Shown: piece by piece, positions 1 to 8,500 of the stretch
Layout of the letters: each line of letters begins with the position of its first letter
Position numbering within the stretch: the first letter of the stretch is position 1
Origin: DAHUYF01 sp963838385
Lineage (GTDB): Bacteria > Pseudomonadota > Alphaproteobacteria > ATCC43930 > CGMCC-115725
Reading direction: 5' to 3'
Length of the DNA stretch: 64,000 nt
Assembly: GCA_963838385.1 (NCBI GenBank)
Contig: CAWIRE010000003.1
Coordinates: forward strand, 310,001 to 374,000
Made by a program: the position numbers and the translations under genes
The notes under the pieces: model-generated
Database searches by the model: none
What the model was told of the DNA's origin: nothing
The model's input: only the letters and a program-made list of their open reading frames with translations

Positions 1-1
1 G

Positions 2-178
2 CTCGTCTTCGACCTGGCGCCGCCTTTCACCTTCGCCGGCCTCAAATCGCGCTATAAGGAGCTGGTCAAGCTGCATCATCCCGACGCCCATGGCGGCGAC
101 AAGGCGGCGGAGGAGCGGCTCAAGGTGATCATTCGCGCCTATACCACGCTCAAGAGCAGCTACTTCCCCTCCGGCTGA
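2..178 (+). CDS. J-domain (DnaJ-like) protein, C-terminal part
   Basis: Only the last 58 codons are inside the window; the gene enters from the left edge. The visible part is a J domain at the very C terminus: an HPD tripeptide (in HHPDAHGGD) follows a basic helix (LKSRYKELVKLHHPD), and a last helix ends in YTTLKSSYF before TGA at 176-178. HPD is the motif that stimulates the Hsp70 ATPase. Its position at the protein end is typical of small alphaproteobacterial DnaJ-family proteins rather than true DnaJ. It lies 57 nt before cobS on the same strand, an arrangement I recall as common in alphaproteobacteria. The N-terminal part cannot be described. Confidence 0.85.
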   Translation, partial: LVFDLAPPFTFAGLKSRYKELVKLHHPDAHGGDKAAEERLKVIIRAYTTLKSSYFPSG

Positions 179-235
179 TCCCCGGCGGCCTTCCGGAAAC
201 CCCCACCCTCCCTTCCACAAGCGACCGATATTCCA

Positions 236-1240
236 ATGGCTTCGGCACAGACCACGACGGGCACGGCAGAGACACCGCTGGACCGGCCCGATATCACCGT
301 CTCGGTTCGGCAGACCTTCGGCCTCGACAGCGACATGCAGGTTCCGGCCTTCTCGCGGCCGGACGACCACGTCCCCGACATCGACGAGGCCTACCGCTTC
401 GACCACGACACGACGCTCGCCATCCTCGCGGGCTTCGCCTACAACCGCCGCGTCCTGGTCCAGGGCTATCACGGCACCGGCAAGTCGACGCATATCGAGC
501 AGGTGGCGGCGCGCCTCAACTGGCCGTGCATCCGCGTCAATCTCGACAGCCATATCAGCCGCATCGACCTCGTCGGCAAGGACGCGATCGTGCTGCGCGA
601 CGGCAAGCAGGTGACCGAATATCGCGAAGGCCTGCTGCCCTGGGCGCTGCAGCACCCGACCGCGCTCTGCTTCGACGAATACGATGCCGGCCGGCCCGAC
701 GTGATGTTCGTCATCCAGCGCGTGCTCGAGGTCGAGGGCAAGCTCACGCTGCTCGATCAGAACCGGGTCATCCGCCCGCACCCGTCCTTCCGCCTCTTCG
801 CCACCGCCAACACGGTGGGCCTGGGCGACACCACCGGCCTCTATCACGGCACGCAGCAGATCAACCAGGGTCAGATGGACCGCTGGAACATCGTCGCCAC
901 GCTCAACTACCTGCCGCACGAGGCCGAGGTCGAGATCGTGCTGGCCAAGGCGCCGAGCTGGGACAATGACGAGGGCCGCCGCGCCATCCATGCCATGGTG
1001 GCGCTGGCCGAGCTCACCCGCGCCGGCTTCGTCAACGGCGACATCTCCACCGTCATGTCGCCGCGCACCGTCATCACCTGGGCCGAGAACGCGCGCATCT
1101 TCAACGACGTGGCTTTCGCCTTCCGCCTCACCTTCCTCAACAAATGCGACGAGGTGGAGCGCGCCACCGTGGCCGAGTACTACCAGCGCTGCTTCGGCAC
1201 CGAGCTCAAGGAGACCGGCGTCAAGGCGCAGCTGGTATAG
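236..1240 (+). CDS. cobS: Aerobic cobaltochelatase subunit CobS
   Basis: AAA+ ATPase subunit of the ATP-dependent cobaltochelatase that inserts cobalt into hydrogenobyrinate a,c-diamide in the aerobic cobalamin pathway, acting with CobT and CobN. The protein has 334 residues, the usual CobS length. A Walker A motif GYHGTGKST sits at about residues 77-85 and a Walker B motif ALCFDEYD at about 143-150; the sensor region follows (FATANTVGLGDTTG). The N terminus (DITVSVRQTFGLDSDMQVP) is the typical CobS start. cobT follows on the same strand after a 142-nt gap that holds an inverted repeat. cobN is not in the window. Confidence 0.95.
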   Translation: MASAQTTTGTAETPLDRPDITVSVRQTFGLDSDMQVPAFSRPDDHVPDIDEAYRFDHDTTLAILAGFAYNRRVLVQGYHGTGKSTHIEQVAARLNWPCIRVNLDSHISRIDLVGKDAIVLRDGKQVTEYREGLLPWALQHPTALCFDEYDAGRPDVMFVIQRVLEVEGKLTLLDQNRVIRPHPSFRLFATANTVGLGDTTGLYHGTQQINQGQMDRWNIVATLNYLPHEAEVEIVLAKAPSWDNDEGRRAIHAMVALAELTRAGFVNGDISTVMSPRTVITWAENARIFNDVAFAFRLTFLNKCDEVERATVAEYYQRCFGTELKETGVKAQLV

Positions 1241-1274
1241 AGGTGGCAAACGCCGATGGGTGAAAGGCCCCTTT

Positions 1275-1335
1275 CTGTCGTCATGGCCGGGCCGGCCGAA
1301 GGCCGAGTCCCGGCCATCCACGGCCATGACGACAG
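1275..1335. repeat. Inverted repeat between cobS and cobT
   Basis: Two perfect 15-nt arms, CTGTCGTCATGGCCG (1275-1289) and CGGCCATGACGACAG (1321-1335), enclose a GC-rich core that is itself partly palindromic. It looks like one of the dispersed palindromic repeats of alphaproteobacterial intergenic regions. It is followed by a T-run (TTTTTTT, about 1363-1369) some 28 nt later, too far away to make it a standard intrinsic terminator. Confidence 0.8.
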
Positions 1336-1382
1336 AGGATTCGGGCTGCGGCAAAGCGTCGGTTTTTTTCACAGGCTGAGCC

Positions 1383-3257
1383 TTGGCTGAGAACGAGACC
1401 CCGCTCGACATCTTCAAGCGCGCCACCGCCGCGACGGTGAGGGCGATCGCCGAGCGCGAGGATGTGACGGTGAGCTACGGCGCCGAGCCGGCGGCGGCGG
1501 CGGGCCCGCGCGTCCGCCTGCCGCTGCCCGGGCGCGATCTCTCCGCCGCCGACGCGGCGCCGGTGCGCGGCGCCGCCGACGCGGTGGCTCTCCGGCTGCG
1601 CTATCACGACGCGGCGCTCCATGCCCGGCGGCTCCCGGCCGGCGAGACGGCGCGCGCCATCTTCGAGGGGGTCGAGCAGGCGCGGGTCGAGGCGCTCGGC
1701 GCCAAGCGCATGAGCGGCGTCGCCGGCAACCTCGCCGCCATGCTCGACGAGCGCTACCGCCGCCAGGGCTTCGAGCACCTGGCCGAGCGCAACGACACCA
1801 CGCTGGCCGAGGCGGTGCGGCTGCTGGCGCGCGAGACGCTGACCGGCGCGCCGGTGCCGCCGGCGGCGCAGCGCGTCGTCGACATGTGGCGTCCCTTCCT
1901 CGAAGGCAAGGTCGGCCGCGACCTGCTGGAGCTCAACCGCCACGTCGCCAACCAGGAGGCCTATGGCAAGATCGCGCGCCAGCTGATCCACGACCTCGAC
2001 CTCGACCTCGGCGAGGCCGAGCAGGAGGCGGAGAGCGAGGACAGCGAAGGCGAGGGCGAGGACGCCGACCAGAGCGAGGATCAGAGCGACGGCGGCGAGG
2101 GCGCCGCCGCCGGCGCGCAAGGGGCGCTGGAAGGCGGCGTGCCCGAGCATCAGCAGGAGGAGGGGCAGCCCGCCGGCGCCGAGGAGATCGAAGGCGAGCT
2201 CATGCCCGGCGCCGGCGACGACGATCCCGGCCGCCCCGGCCGTCCCGGCAACCTGCCGCGCCACGGCCTCAACAGCGATCCCACCGCCTACCGCGCCTTC
2301 ACCACCGAATGCGACGAGACGGTGGAGGCCGAGGTGCTGTGCGATCCCGACGAGCTGACGCGGCTGCGCGGCCTGCTCGACCAGCAGCTCGCCCATCTCC
2401 AGAGCGTCATCGGCCGGCTCGCCAACCGACTGCAGCGCCGGCTGCTCGCCAAGCAGACGCGCGCCTGGGAGTTCGATCTCGAGGAAGGCATGCTCGATGC
2501 CGCGCGGCTGTCGCGCATCGTCACCAACCCGGTCTATCCGCTCTCCTACAAGCGCGAGAAGGAGACCGATTTCCGCGACACCGTGGTGAGCCTGCTGATC
2601 GACAATTCCGGCTCGATGCGCGGCCGCCCGATCACCGTGGCGGCGATGAGCGCCGACATCCTGGCGCGCACCCTGGAGCGCTGCGGCGTCAAGGTCGAGA
2701 TCCTGGGCTTCACCACCCGCGCCTGGAAGGGCGGCCAATCGCGCGAGCGCTGGATATCCGCCGGCAAGCCCGCCAATCCCGGACGCCTCAACGATCTCCG
2801 CCACATCATCTACAAGCCGGCCGACGCCCCGTGGCGGCGCGCACGGCGCTCGCTCGGGCTGATGCTGCGCGAAGGCATCCTCAAGGAGAACATCGACGGC
2901 GAGGCGCTGCTCTGGGCGCACAGCCGCCTCATCGCCCGCACCGAGCAGCGCCGCATCCTGATGGTCATCTCCGACGGCGCGCCGGTCGACGACAGCACCC
3001 TCTCGGTCAATCCCGGCAATTATCTCGAGCGGCATCTGCGCGAGGTCATCACCGATATCGAGCGCAACTCGCCGGTCCAGCTGGTGGCGATCGGCATCGG
3101 CCACGACGTGACGCGCTACTATCGCCGCGCCGTCACCATCGTCGACGCCGAGCAGCTCGGCGGCACCATGCTCGAGAAGCTCGCCGAGCTCTTCGAGGAG
3201 GACGAGAAGGCGCCGACCCCCGCCCGCCGCACCCCGCGCCGTCGCCGCGCGGGGTGA
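1383..3257 (+). CDS. cobT: Aerobic cobaltochelatase subunit CobT
   Basis: Large partner of CobS in the ATP-dependent cobaltochelatase. The 624-residue protein has the family layout: a helical N-terminal part, a very acidic Glu/Asp-rich stretch at about residues 210-275, and a C-terminal von Willebrand A domain starting near residue 395 with the MIDAS motif DNSGSMRG. The chosen start is TTG at 1383, which gives LAENETPLDIFKRATAATVR, a normal CobT N terminus; no in-frame ATG lies closely upstream. A long open frame antisense to it is a GC-bias shadow. Confidence 0.93.
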   Translation: MAENETPLDIFKRATAATVRAIAEREDVTVSYGAEPAAAAGPRVRLPLPGRDLSAADAAPVRGAADAVALRLRYHDAALHARRLPAGETARAIFEGVEQARVEALGAKRMSGVAGNLAAMLDERYRRQGFEHLAERNDTTLAEAVRLLARETLTGAPVPPAAQRVVDMWRPFLEGKVGRDLLELNRHVANQEAYGKIARQLIHDLDLDLGEAEQEAESEDSEGEGEDADQSEDQSDGGEGAAAGAQGALEGGVPEHQQEEGQPAGAEEIEGELMPGAGDDDPGRPGRPGNLPRHGLNSDPTAYRAFTTECDETVEAEVLCDPDELTRLRGLLDQQLAHLQSVIGRLANRLQRRLLAKQTRAWEFDLEEGMLDAARLSRIVTNPVYPLSYKREKETDFRDTVVSLLIDNSGSMRGRPITVAAMSADILARTLERCGVKVEILGFTTRAWKGGQSRERWISAGKPANPGRLNDLRHIIYKPADAPWRRARRSLGLMLREGILKENIDGEALLWAHSRLIARTEQRRILMVISDGAPVDDSTLSVNPGNYLERHLREVITDIERNSPVQLVAIGIGHDVTRYYRRAVTIVDAEQLGGTMLEKLAELFEEDEKAPTPARRTPRRRRAG

Positions 3258-3275
3258 TCTGGCGCATAGACACGG

Positions 3276-4343
3276 CTATCGGCTTTTCGCGGCCACCTGA
3301 TCGCGCTCGGGGGGCTTATCGCCGCTGCGAGAGATGGCGCGCAAGCGGGTCATTACTGAGTCGCCATATGGCGTAAGCGTCCAGTAAGTTGCGGTATCCT
3401 TCAGACTTCGCTGCCTCGAACTTTTGGCGATAAGGCCGAGTGCTCGGAATTGCACGATGATAGTTTGGAAATCTTCCTGTGTGATATAGAAGTCTGAGAC
3501 TTGGTGATCGGGATACGCATCCTTCCACATTCCGTATTCGTGCTCGGCGATCAGCGAACTGATCGTGGATGCGATGGTGCGCTCAGTGGCCTCGTCGATT
3601 AGTGAGGGAGATACTCTCGCGAACACCTGATTCCACGTCAAATCAAGCTTATCTTCGAAGCGAGAACTCTTGTAGCTCTTGTCACGAACAACGAAGGTAT
3701 AACGAACTCGGATCTGATCATCGCCCTGTGCGAGAGATTCAGTCCCTGCAGGCCCTTCGATCTTTGTAAGCTGCAGCTGCGCAGTTAAATTTTCTATCTC
3801 TCGCCTAAGCCTCAGTATCTCGGCATTTGCGCCCTCGTCAGGTACGCGGTCGGCTCGAACCCATCCCACCGCCGGGTGGGTCTTTGTCAGCCTTACTACA
3901 CTCCGACTGACTACGGAACCGAGCTCCGCCGCCGATGACCAGTAACGAACGACTTTCTGCTGCGCTAACTCGCGAAACTGTATCAACTTCGCTTTTTTTG
4001 CGGCGTCCTGTTCCGTGCGTTCGGACGGCAGCTTGCCGATGTCCTTGTGCACAAAAGCGATGATAGGCTTGCCCTGTTCAAGCGCATATCGATATTCCAT
4101 CTCGGTGAAACTAAGCCCTGCTGATCCGACCGACCCATACCTGCCCGCTATGACGACTAGGTAGTAGTCACAGTCGTCAATGACCTTCTTTATTAGTGTC
4201 CATTGGTCTTCATTTGCAGCGGGAAACAGCTCCATCCCTGACGGGATGCAATCTAATTCTAGCAGAGCCTGCATCACCTCGCGGCGTTCGTCTTGCAGGT
4301 CCTCATAGGTCGAGCTGACAAATACCTGATAGCGCTTTTCCAT
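3276..4343 (-). CDS. DUF4062 domain protein (possible defence gene)
   Basis: 355 residues. The N terminus carries the DUF4062 signature: YQVFVSSTYEDLQDERREV, then SGMELFPAANEDQW, DYYLVVIAGRYGSV and a FTEMEYRYAL block, which together form a TIR/SIR-like Rossmann domain of about 140 residues. A short coiled coil (LRLRREIENLTAQLQL, about residues 178-193) follows, then a C-terminal region without a recognised family. Base composition is clearly AT-richer than the neighbours, and codons such as AAA, TCT and ATA are common, so recent acquisition is likely. It lies alone, tail-to-tail with cobT. DUF4062 often heads multi-domain proteins with NTPase or repeat sensors; a phage-defence role is inference only. 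Confidence 0.75.
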   Translation of the reverse strand: MEKRYQVFVSSTYEDLQDERREVMQALLELDCIPSGMELFPAANEDQWTLIKKVIDDCDYYLVVIAGRYGSVGSAGLSFTEMEYRYALEQGKPIIAFVHKDIGKLPSERTEQDAAKKAKLIQFRELAQQKVVRYWSSAAELGSVVSRSVVRLTKTHPAVGWVRADRVPDEGANAEILRLRREIENLTAQLQLTKIEGPAGTESLAQGDDQIRVRYTFVVRDKSYKSSRFEDKLDLTWNQVFARVSPSLIDEATERTIASTISSLIAEHEYGMWKDAYPDHQVSDFYITQEDFQTIIVQFRALGLIAKSSRQRSLKDTATYWTLTPYGDSVMTRLRAISRSGDKPPERDQVAAKSR

Positions 4344-4596
4344 CGGATCTCGTTCGAGGGCGGTGGCTCAAGGCGCAGATTTTCCTGATGCCGAGTTTAT
4401 ACGTAGCTGACCTAGAATAAAGAGCTAGAACTGCCGGTCATTGCACTGGGTTCGTGACCCGCGCTGCCCAAGCCACATCTACTGGTGCTACTTCGCGGTC
4501 AGCAAGGCGCAGTACATCTTGGTGAGAGGATTGACACGATGCGGCGGCGAGGCGCGGGGACGTCCAGCAAGCCGCCGGACGCCGCTGCCGTCCCGC
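4344..4596. other. Intergenic, right edge of the DUF4062 island
   Basis: About 250 nt without a supported gene. The first 100 nt keep the AT-richer composition of the DUF4062 gene and should hold its promoter: reading on the minus strand there is a TATAAA-like box near 4396-4401, weak evidence only. The rest returns to GC-rich sequence. No tRNA, direct repeat or integrase was found at this edge. Confidence 0.4.
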
Positions 4597-5466
4597 TTAC
4601 GCCACCCCGTGCCGCTGGAACCAGGCCAGCATCCGCGCCCAGCCGTCCTTGGCCGCCGCCGGGCGATAGCTCGGCCGGTAATCGGCGTTGAAGCCGTGCG
4701 GCGCGTCGGGATAGATCACGATCTCGGCCGGCTTCTTCAGCGCCGCGAGCTCGGCGCGCAGCCGCTCGACATCGGCGACCGCGATGCCCTGATCGGCGCC
4801 GCCGTAGAGCCCGAGCACCGGTACCTTCAGATCCTTCGCCGCCTCGAGCACCGTGCTGGGATGGAGCGGGTCCGGCGTGCCGGCCACCGGCCCGTACCAG
4901 GCGACGGCGGCCTTGAGCTGCGGGTTGTGCACGGCATAGAGCCAGGTCTGCCGCCCGCCCCAGCAGAAGCCGGTGGCGCCGAGCCGCGCCGTGTCCGCCG
5001 GCTTCTGTCCATGCGCCCAGGCGACCGTGGCGTCGATGTCGGACGCCACCTCGGCGTCCGGCACCTTGGCGACCACGGTCCTGATGATCGTCGGGATGTC
5101 GGACAGGGTCGAGGGATCGCCCTGGCGCGCATAGAGCGCCGGCGCCACCGCGAAATATCCCTGCTTGGCCAGACGCCGGCAGATATCCTTGACGTGCTCG
5201 TGCACGCCGAAGATCTCATGGATGACGATCACGGTGGGGAAGGGGCCGCCGGCTGACGGCATGGCGCGATAGGCGGGGATGCTGCCGCCGGATACCGGGA
5301 TCTTCACCTCGCCGGCGACGAGGCCGTTGCTGTCGGTGGTGATCGTCTCGGCCGAGACCGGCTGCACCGCCAGCGCGAAGCCGGTGCCGAGGCTGGCGAT
5401 GACGAAGCCGCGACGCGAAAAGTCGCTCTGCGGCACCAGGCTCTTTGCCTGCTCGAACCCGTCCAT
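4597..5466 (-). CDS. Dienelactone hydrolase family protein, Tat-exported
   Basis: 289-residue alpha/beta-hydrolase of the dienelactone hydrolase family. The N terminus has a twin-arginine motif (SRRGFVIASLG) with a hydrophobic stretch and an AETI-type cleavage region, so export by Tat is likely. The family triad is visible: nucleophile Cys in GFCWGG, Asp in YGGADQGI and His in DAPHGF. The substrate is unknown; periplasmic members of this family are often misnamed carboxymethylenebutenolidase. It follows tamB on the same strand after 56 nt, so it may be read with tamA-tamB. Confidence 0.85.
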   Translation of the reverse strand: MDGFEQAKSLVPQSDFSRRGFVIASLGTGFALAVQPVSAETITTDSNGLVAGEVKIPVSGGSIPAYRAMPSAGGPFPTVIVIHEIFGVHEHVKDICRRLAKQGYFAVAPALYARQGDPSTLSDIPTIIRTVVAKVPDAEVASDIDATVAWAHGQKPADTARLGATGFCWGGRQTWLYAVHNPQLKAAVAWYGPVAGTPDPLHPSTVLEAAKDLKVPVLGLYGGADQGIAVADVERLRAELAALKKPAEIVIYPDAPHGFNADYRPSYRPAAAKDGWARMLAWFQRHGVA

Positions 5467-5522
5467 GGCGAACCCCCTGCGGTTTTCGGCGAGAGCCGCA
5501 GCTTAGCCGGGATCGCGCGCCC

Positions 5523-8500
5523 TCAGTAGTCGAGCCGCCAATTGACGCCCACGCCCGAGCCGGTGGTCTGGCCCGCGGTGGTGTCGATGCTGATGTGCCG
5601 GGTCACGTCGATCTGGACGTCGACGCTGCTCGAGCTGGCGCTCAGCCCCTGGCTGACGCCGACATAGACGCCGTTGGCGACATATTTGCCGGCGGTGACC
5701 GTGCCGGCGGTGGCGGTGGCGCCGGTGGCGGCCATCGGCGCCGCGGCGCTGCCGATCCCCGCCGTCGGAAAGGCGCTCGGCACCCCTGCCGGCGTCGACG
5801 GCATGCTGATGCCGGTGAGCGTGCTGCTCGTCCCGGCGGAGCCGAAGGCGAGGCGGTCGAGGCCGAGGCCCTGGCGCAGCCGGTCGAGCACGCCGGGGCT
5901 GCCGCCGGTGGCGAGCGAGGCCGCGGCCTGCGCCAGCGCCAACCCCTGCGCGGCGCTGATCTGGTTCATGCTGGTGCCGAACAGCACCCGCGCCAGGATC
6001 TCGTCCTGCGGCAGCGCCGGCTGCGAGGAGAGCTTGATGATCGGCTGCGTCGCCGTGCCGGTGATGTCGATGACGGCGACGATGTCCGTCGAGCTCGCCT
6101 GCGCCTCGATGTCGATCGCGGGATCGATGCGGTGGCCGCCTAGGAAGGTGATGGTGCCGCGGTTCAGCGTCGCCGTCTTGCCGATGAAATCATAGGTCCC
6201 GCGCACCACCGACAGCTTGCCGTCGATCGACGGCTGCGCCGTCGTGCCGGTGATGCTGAGCTTGCCGCGCCATTCGCTGTCGAGGCCGCGGCCGCGCACG
6301 AAGACCTGGCCCGGCATGGTGACCTCGACATCGAGCGCCAGCGCCAGGATCGACACGCTGGGCCCGCTCTGCTCGGGCGTGCCGAGCACCTGTCCCGTGG
6401 CGCTGTCGACCAGGGTGACGGCGATCGGCTGCACCGATTGCGGCAGCCGGTCGGGCACGCGCAGCTCCGCCTGGTCGATGGTGAGTCGCGCGCCGAGCCG
6501 CGGCGCGGCGATGTCGCCGGCGAGGCTGACATCGCCGCTCACCGTGCCCGTCGCCTCGTCGCGTTGCACCGCGCGGAAATCCTGGAACTTGCCGGTGATG
6601 TCGAAGGCCGGCCCCGCAGCGGCGGCGAGATCGACCGAGCCGGCGAGCGCCAGCCGGCCCTTGGCGCCATCGGTGGCGGTGAAATTCTGCAGCACCAGCC
6701 GGTCGCGATCGCCGACGAGGTCGAACGCCACATGCTGCAGCGCCGTGCCCCAGAACAGGCTTTCATAATGGCCGTCGCGCAGCGACAGCCGGCCGCTCGC
6801 GGTAGGCGAGGCCACGGTGCCGGCGACGGAGACATCGATGGTGAAGCGGCCGCCGACCCGGTCCTCCCCCATCGGCACGAGATCGGCGAGGTGGGCGAGC
6901 TCGCCGCCGCCTTCCAGATGCAGCGCCACCGCGCCTTGCGGCGGCAGATGGAAGGCGAGGCGCTGCGGATCGAGCGCCAGCGGCGCGCTGCCGGAGAAAC
7001 CCAGCGCCGCATTCTGCGGCCCCGCGAGCCGGCCCTGGAAGCGCGCTTCGCCCTGGTGCCAGTGGGCCGAGGCGACGAAGCCGAGCGGCGGCAGGTCGGC
7101 CCGGCTCGCCGCGGCAAAGCGCAGCTCCTCGGCGTCGATGACGAGATCGCCTTCCGGCCGTGCCCGGCTGCCGGAGAGCGTCGCCTCGAAGCCGAGAACG
7201 CCGCTCGCTTGCGGACGGCCGGCGAGCTCGGAGAGGCCGTGCACCGAGAGATCCTTGGCCTTGAGCCGCAGCGCCAGCGCGCTCGCGCCCAGCGATCCCG
7301 ATCCGGCGATGCGGCCGCTGCCGAATCCGAGATCGAGATCGGCGACGGCGAGCGTTCCGTCGCGCCGCGTCAGCAGCAGCGGCTGGTGGAGCGTGATCGG
7401 CATCTTGCCGAGCGTGCCGGCAAGGCGCGTCAGCCTGATCTCGATGCCGCGCCGATCGAGGCTGGCGCCTGCCTCGGAGGCGAGCGTGAACGCCTCGCCG
7501 ATCTTGCCCTGCGCCTCGGCGCTCAGCGAGAACCGCCCGGGCCTTGTGCTCTCGGCGCTGAGCCGCAGTCTCTCGACCGAAGCCGGGCCGATGGCCGCGC
7601 GCTCGACCTTGATTTCGGCGCGGCCCGTCGGCTGCGCCAGCACGTCGGCCAGCGTGGCGGTCGCCTGCAGCGTGCCGAGCGATGCGCCGCCGAGGCTCAG
7701 CGCGGTGCCGTCGAGGCGTAGATCGACGCCCTGTCCCCTGGCTTCGGTGAGCCGCGCCTCGAGCGCGGCGCTGCCGGCGAGCGGCATCCCGGCCAGCGCC
7801 GACCAGGGCTTGAGGTCCGGCGCCTTGCCCTTGAGCGTGCCCTCGAGCGCGAGCCGGTCGAGCCGCACGCCGAGCTCGCCGTCGAGCCGCGTCCCCGCCG
7901 CCTCCAGCCGGATGCGGCTCAGCCGCAGCCGATCGCCCTCGAGCCGCCCGTCGGCCGAGGCGGTGCCGTCGAGCCCGGCGCCGCGGAAGCTGGCCTCGAC
8001 CCGCCCGGCGCGCAGCGCGAGATCGGGGAGCTCGAGCCGCGCTTCCAGCCGGTCGAGCCGCGCCGGGCCGACACTCAGCCTCGCCACGCTCAGCGTCGCC
8101 TGTGCCGCGAGGCTCTCCAGCGCGCCTTTGGCGGTGCCGGCGACGACCGCGCTGCCGGCGAGGTCGGGTGCCAGCGCCGCGAGCCGCGGCAGGCTCGCGC
8201 GGTAATCGGCGGCGATGCGGCCGTCGGCGCGCCGCTCGGCGCTGGCCGTGAGCCTGACCTCGGCGCCGTCGAGGCTGATCTCGCTGGCGCTCAGCGCGCC
8301 GTCGCTCGCGCGCCGGATCGTGGCGCCGATCCTGGCCTCGCTGCCGAGCAGCCGGTCGATGAGCTCCGTGCCGCTGCGCGGCTCGCTGAGCGTGCCGGAG
8401 AGCGCGGCGACGGCGCTGCCGTCGGCGGCGGCGCGGAAATCGCCGGCGAGCCTCAGCGCGCCGTGCCGCTCCGCCCCGGCGAAGCGGGCGATGTCCGGCA

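Noticed and set aside
2030..2200. Repetitive acidic-coding DNA in cobT as a tandem repeat
   Set aside because: It encodes the normal Glu/Asp-rich linker of CobT and shows no exact repeat unit.
1281..3104. Open frame of about 600 codons antisense to cobT
   Set aside because: Low-complexity Ala/Leu/Gly/His composition; the plus-strand CobT match is unambiguous.
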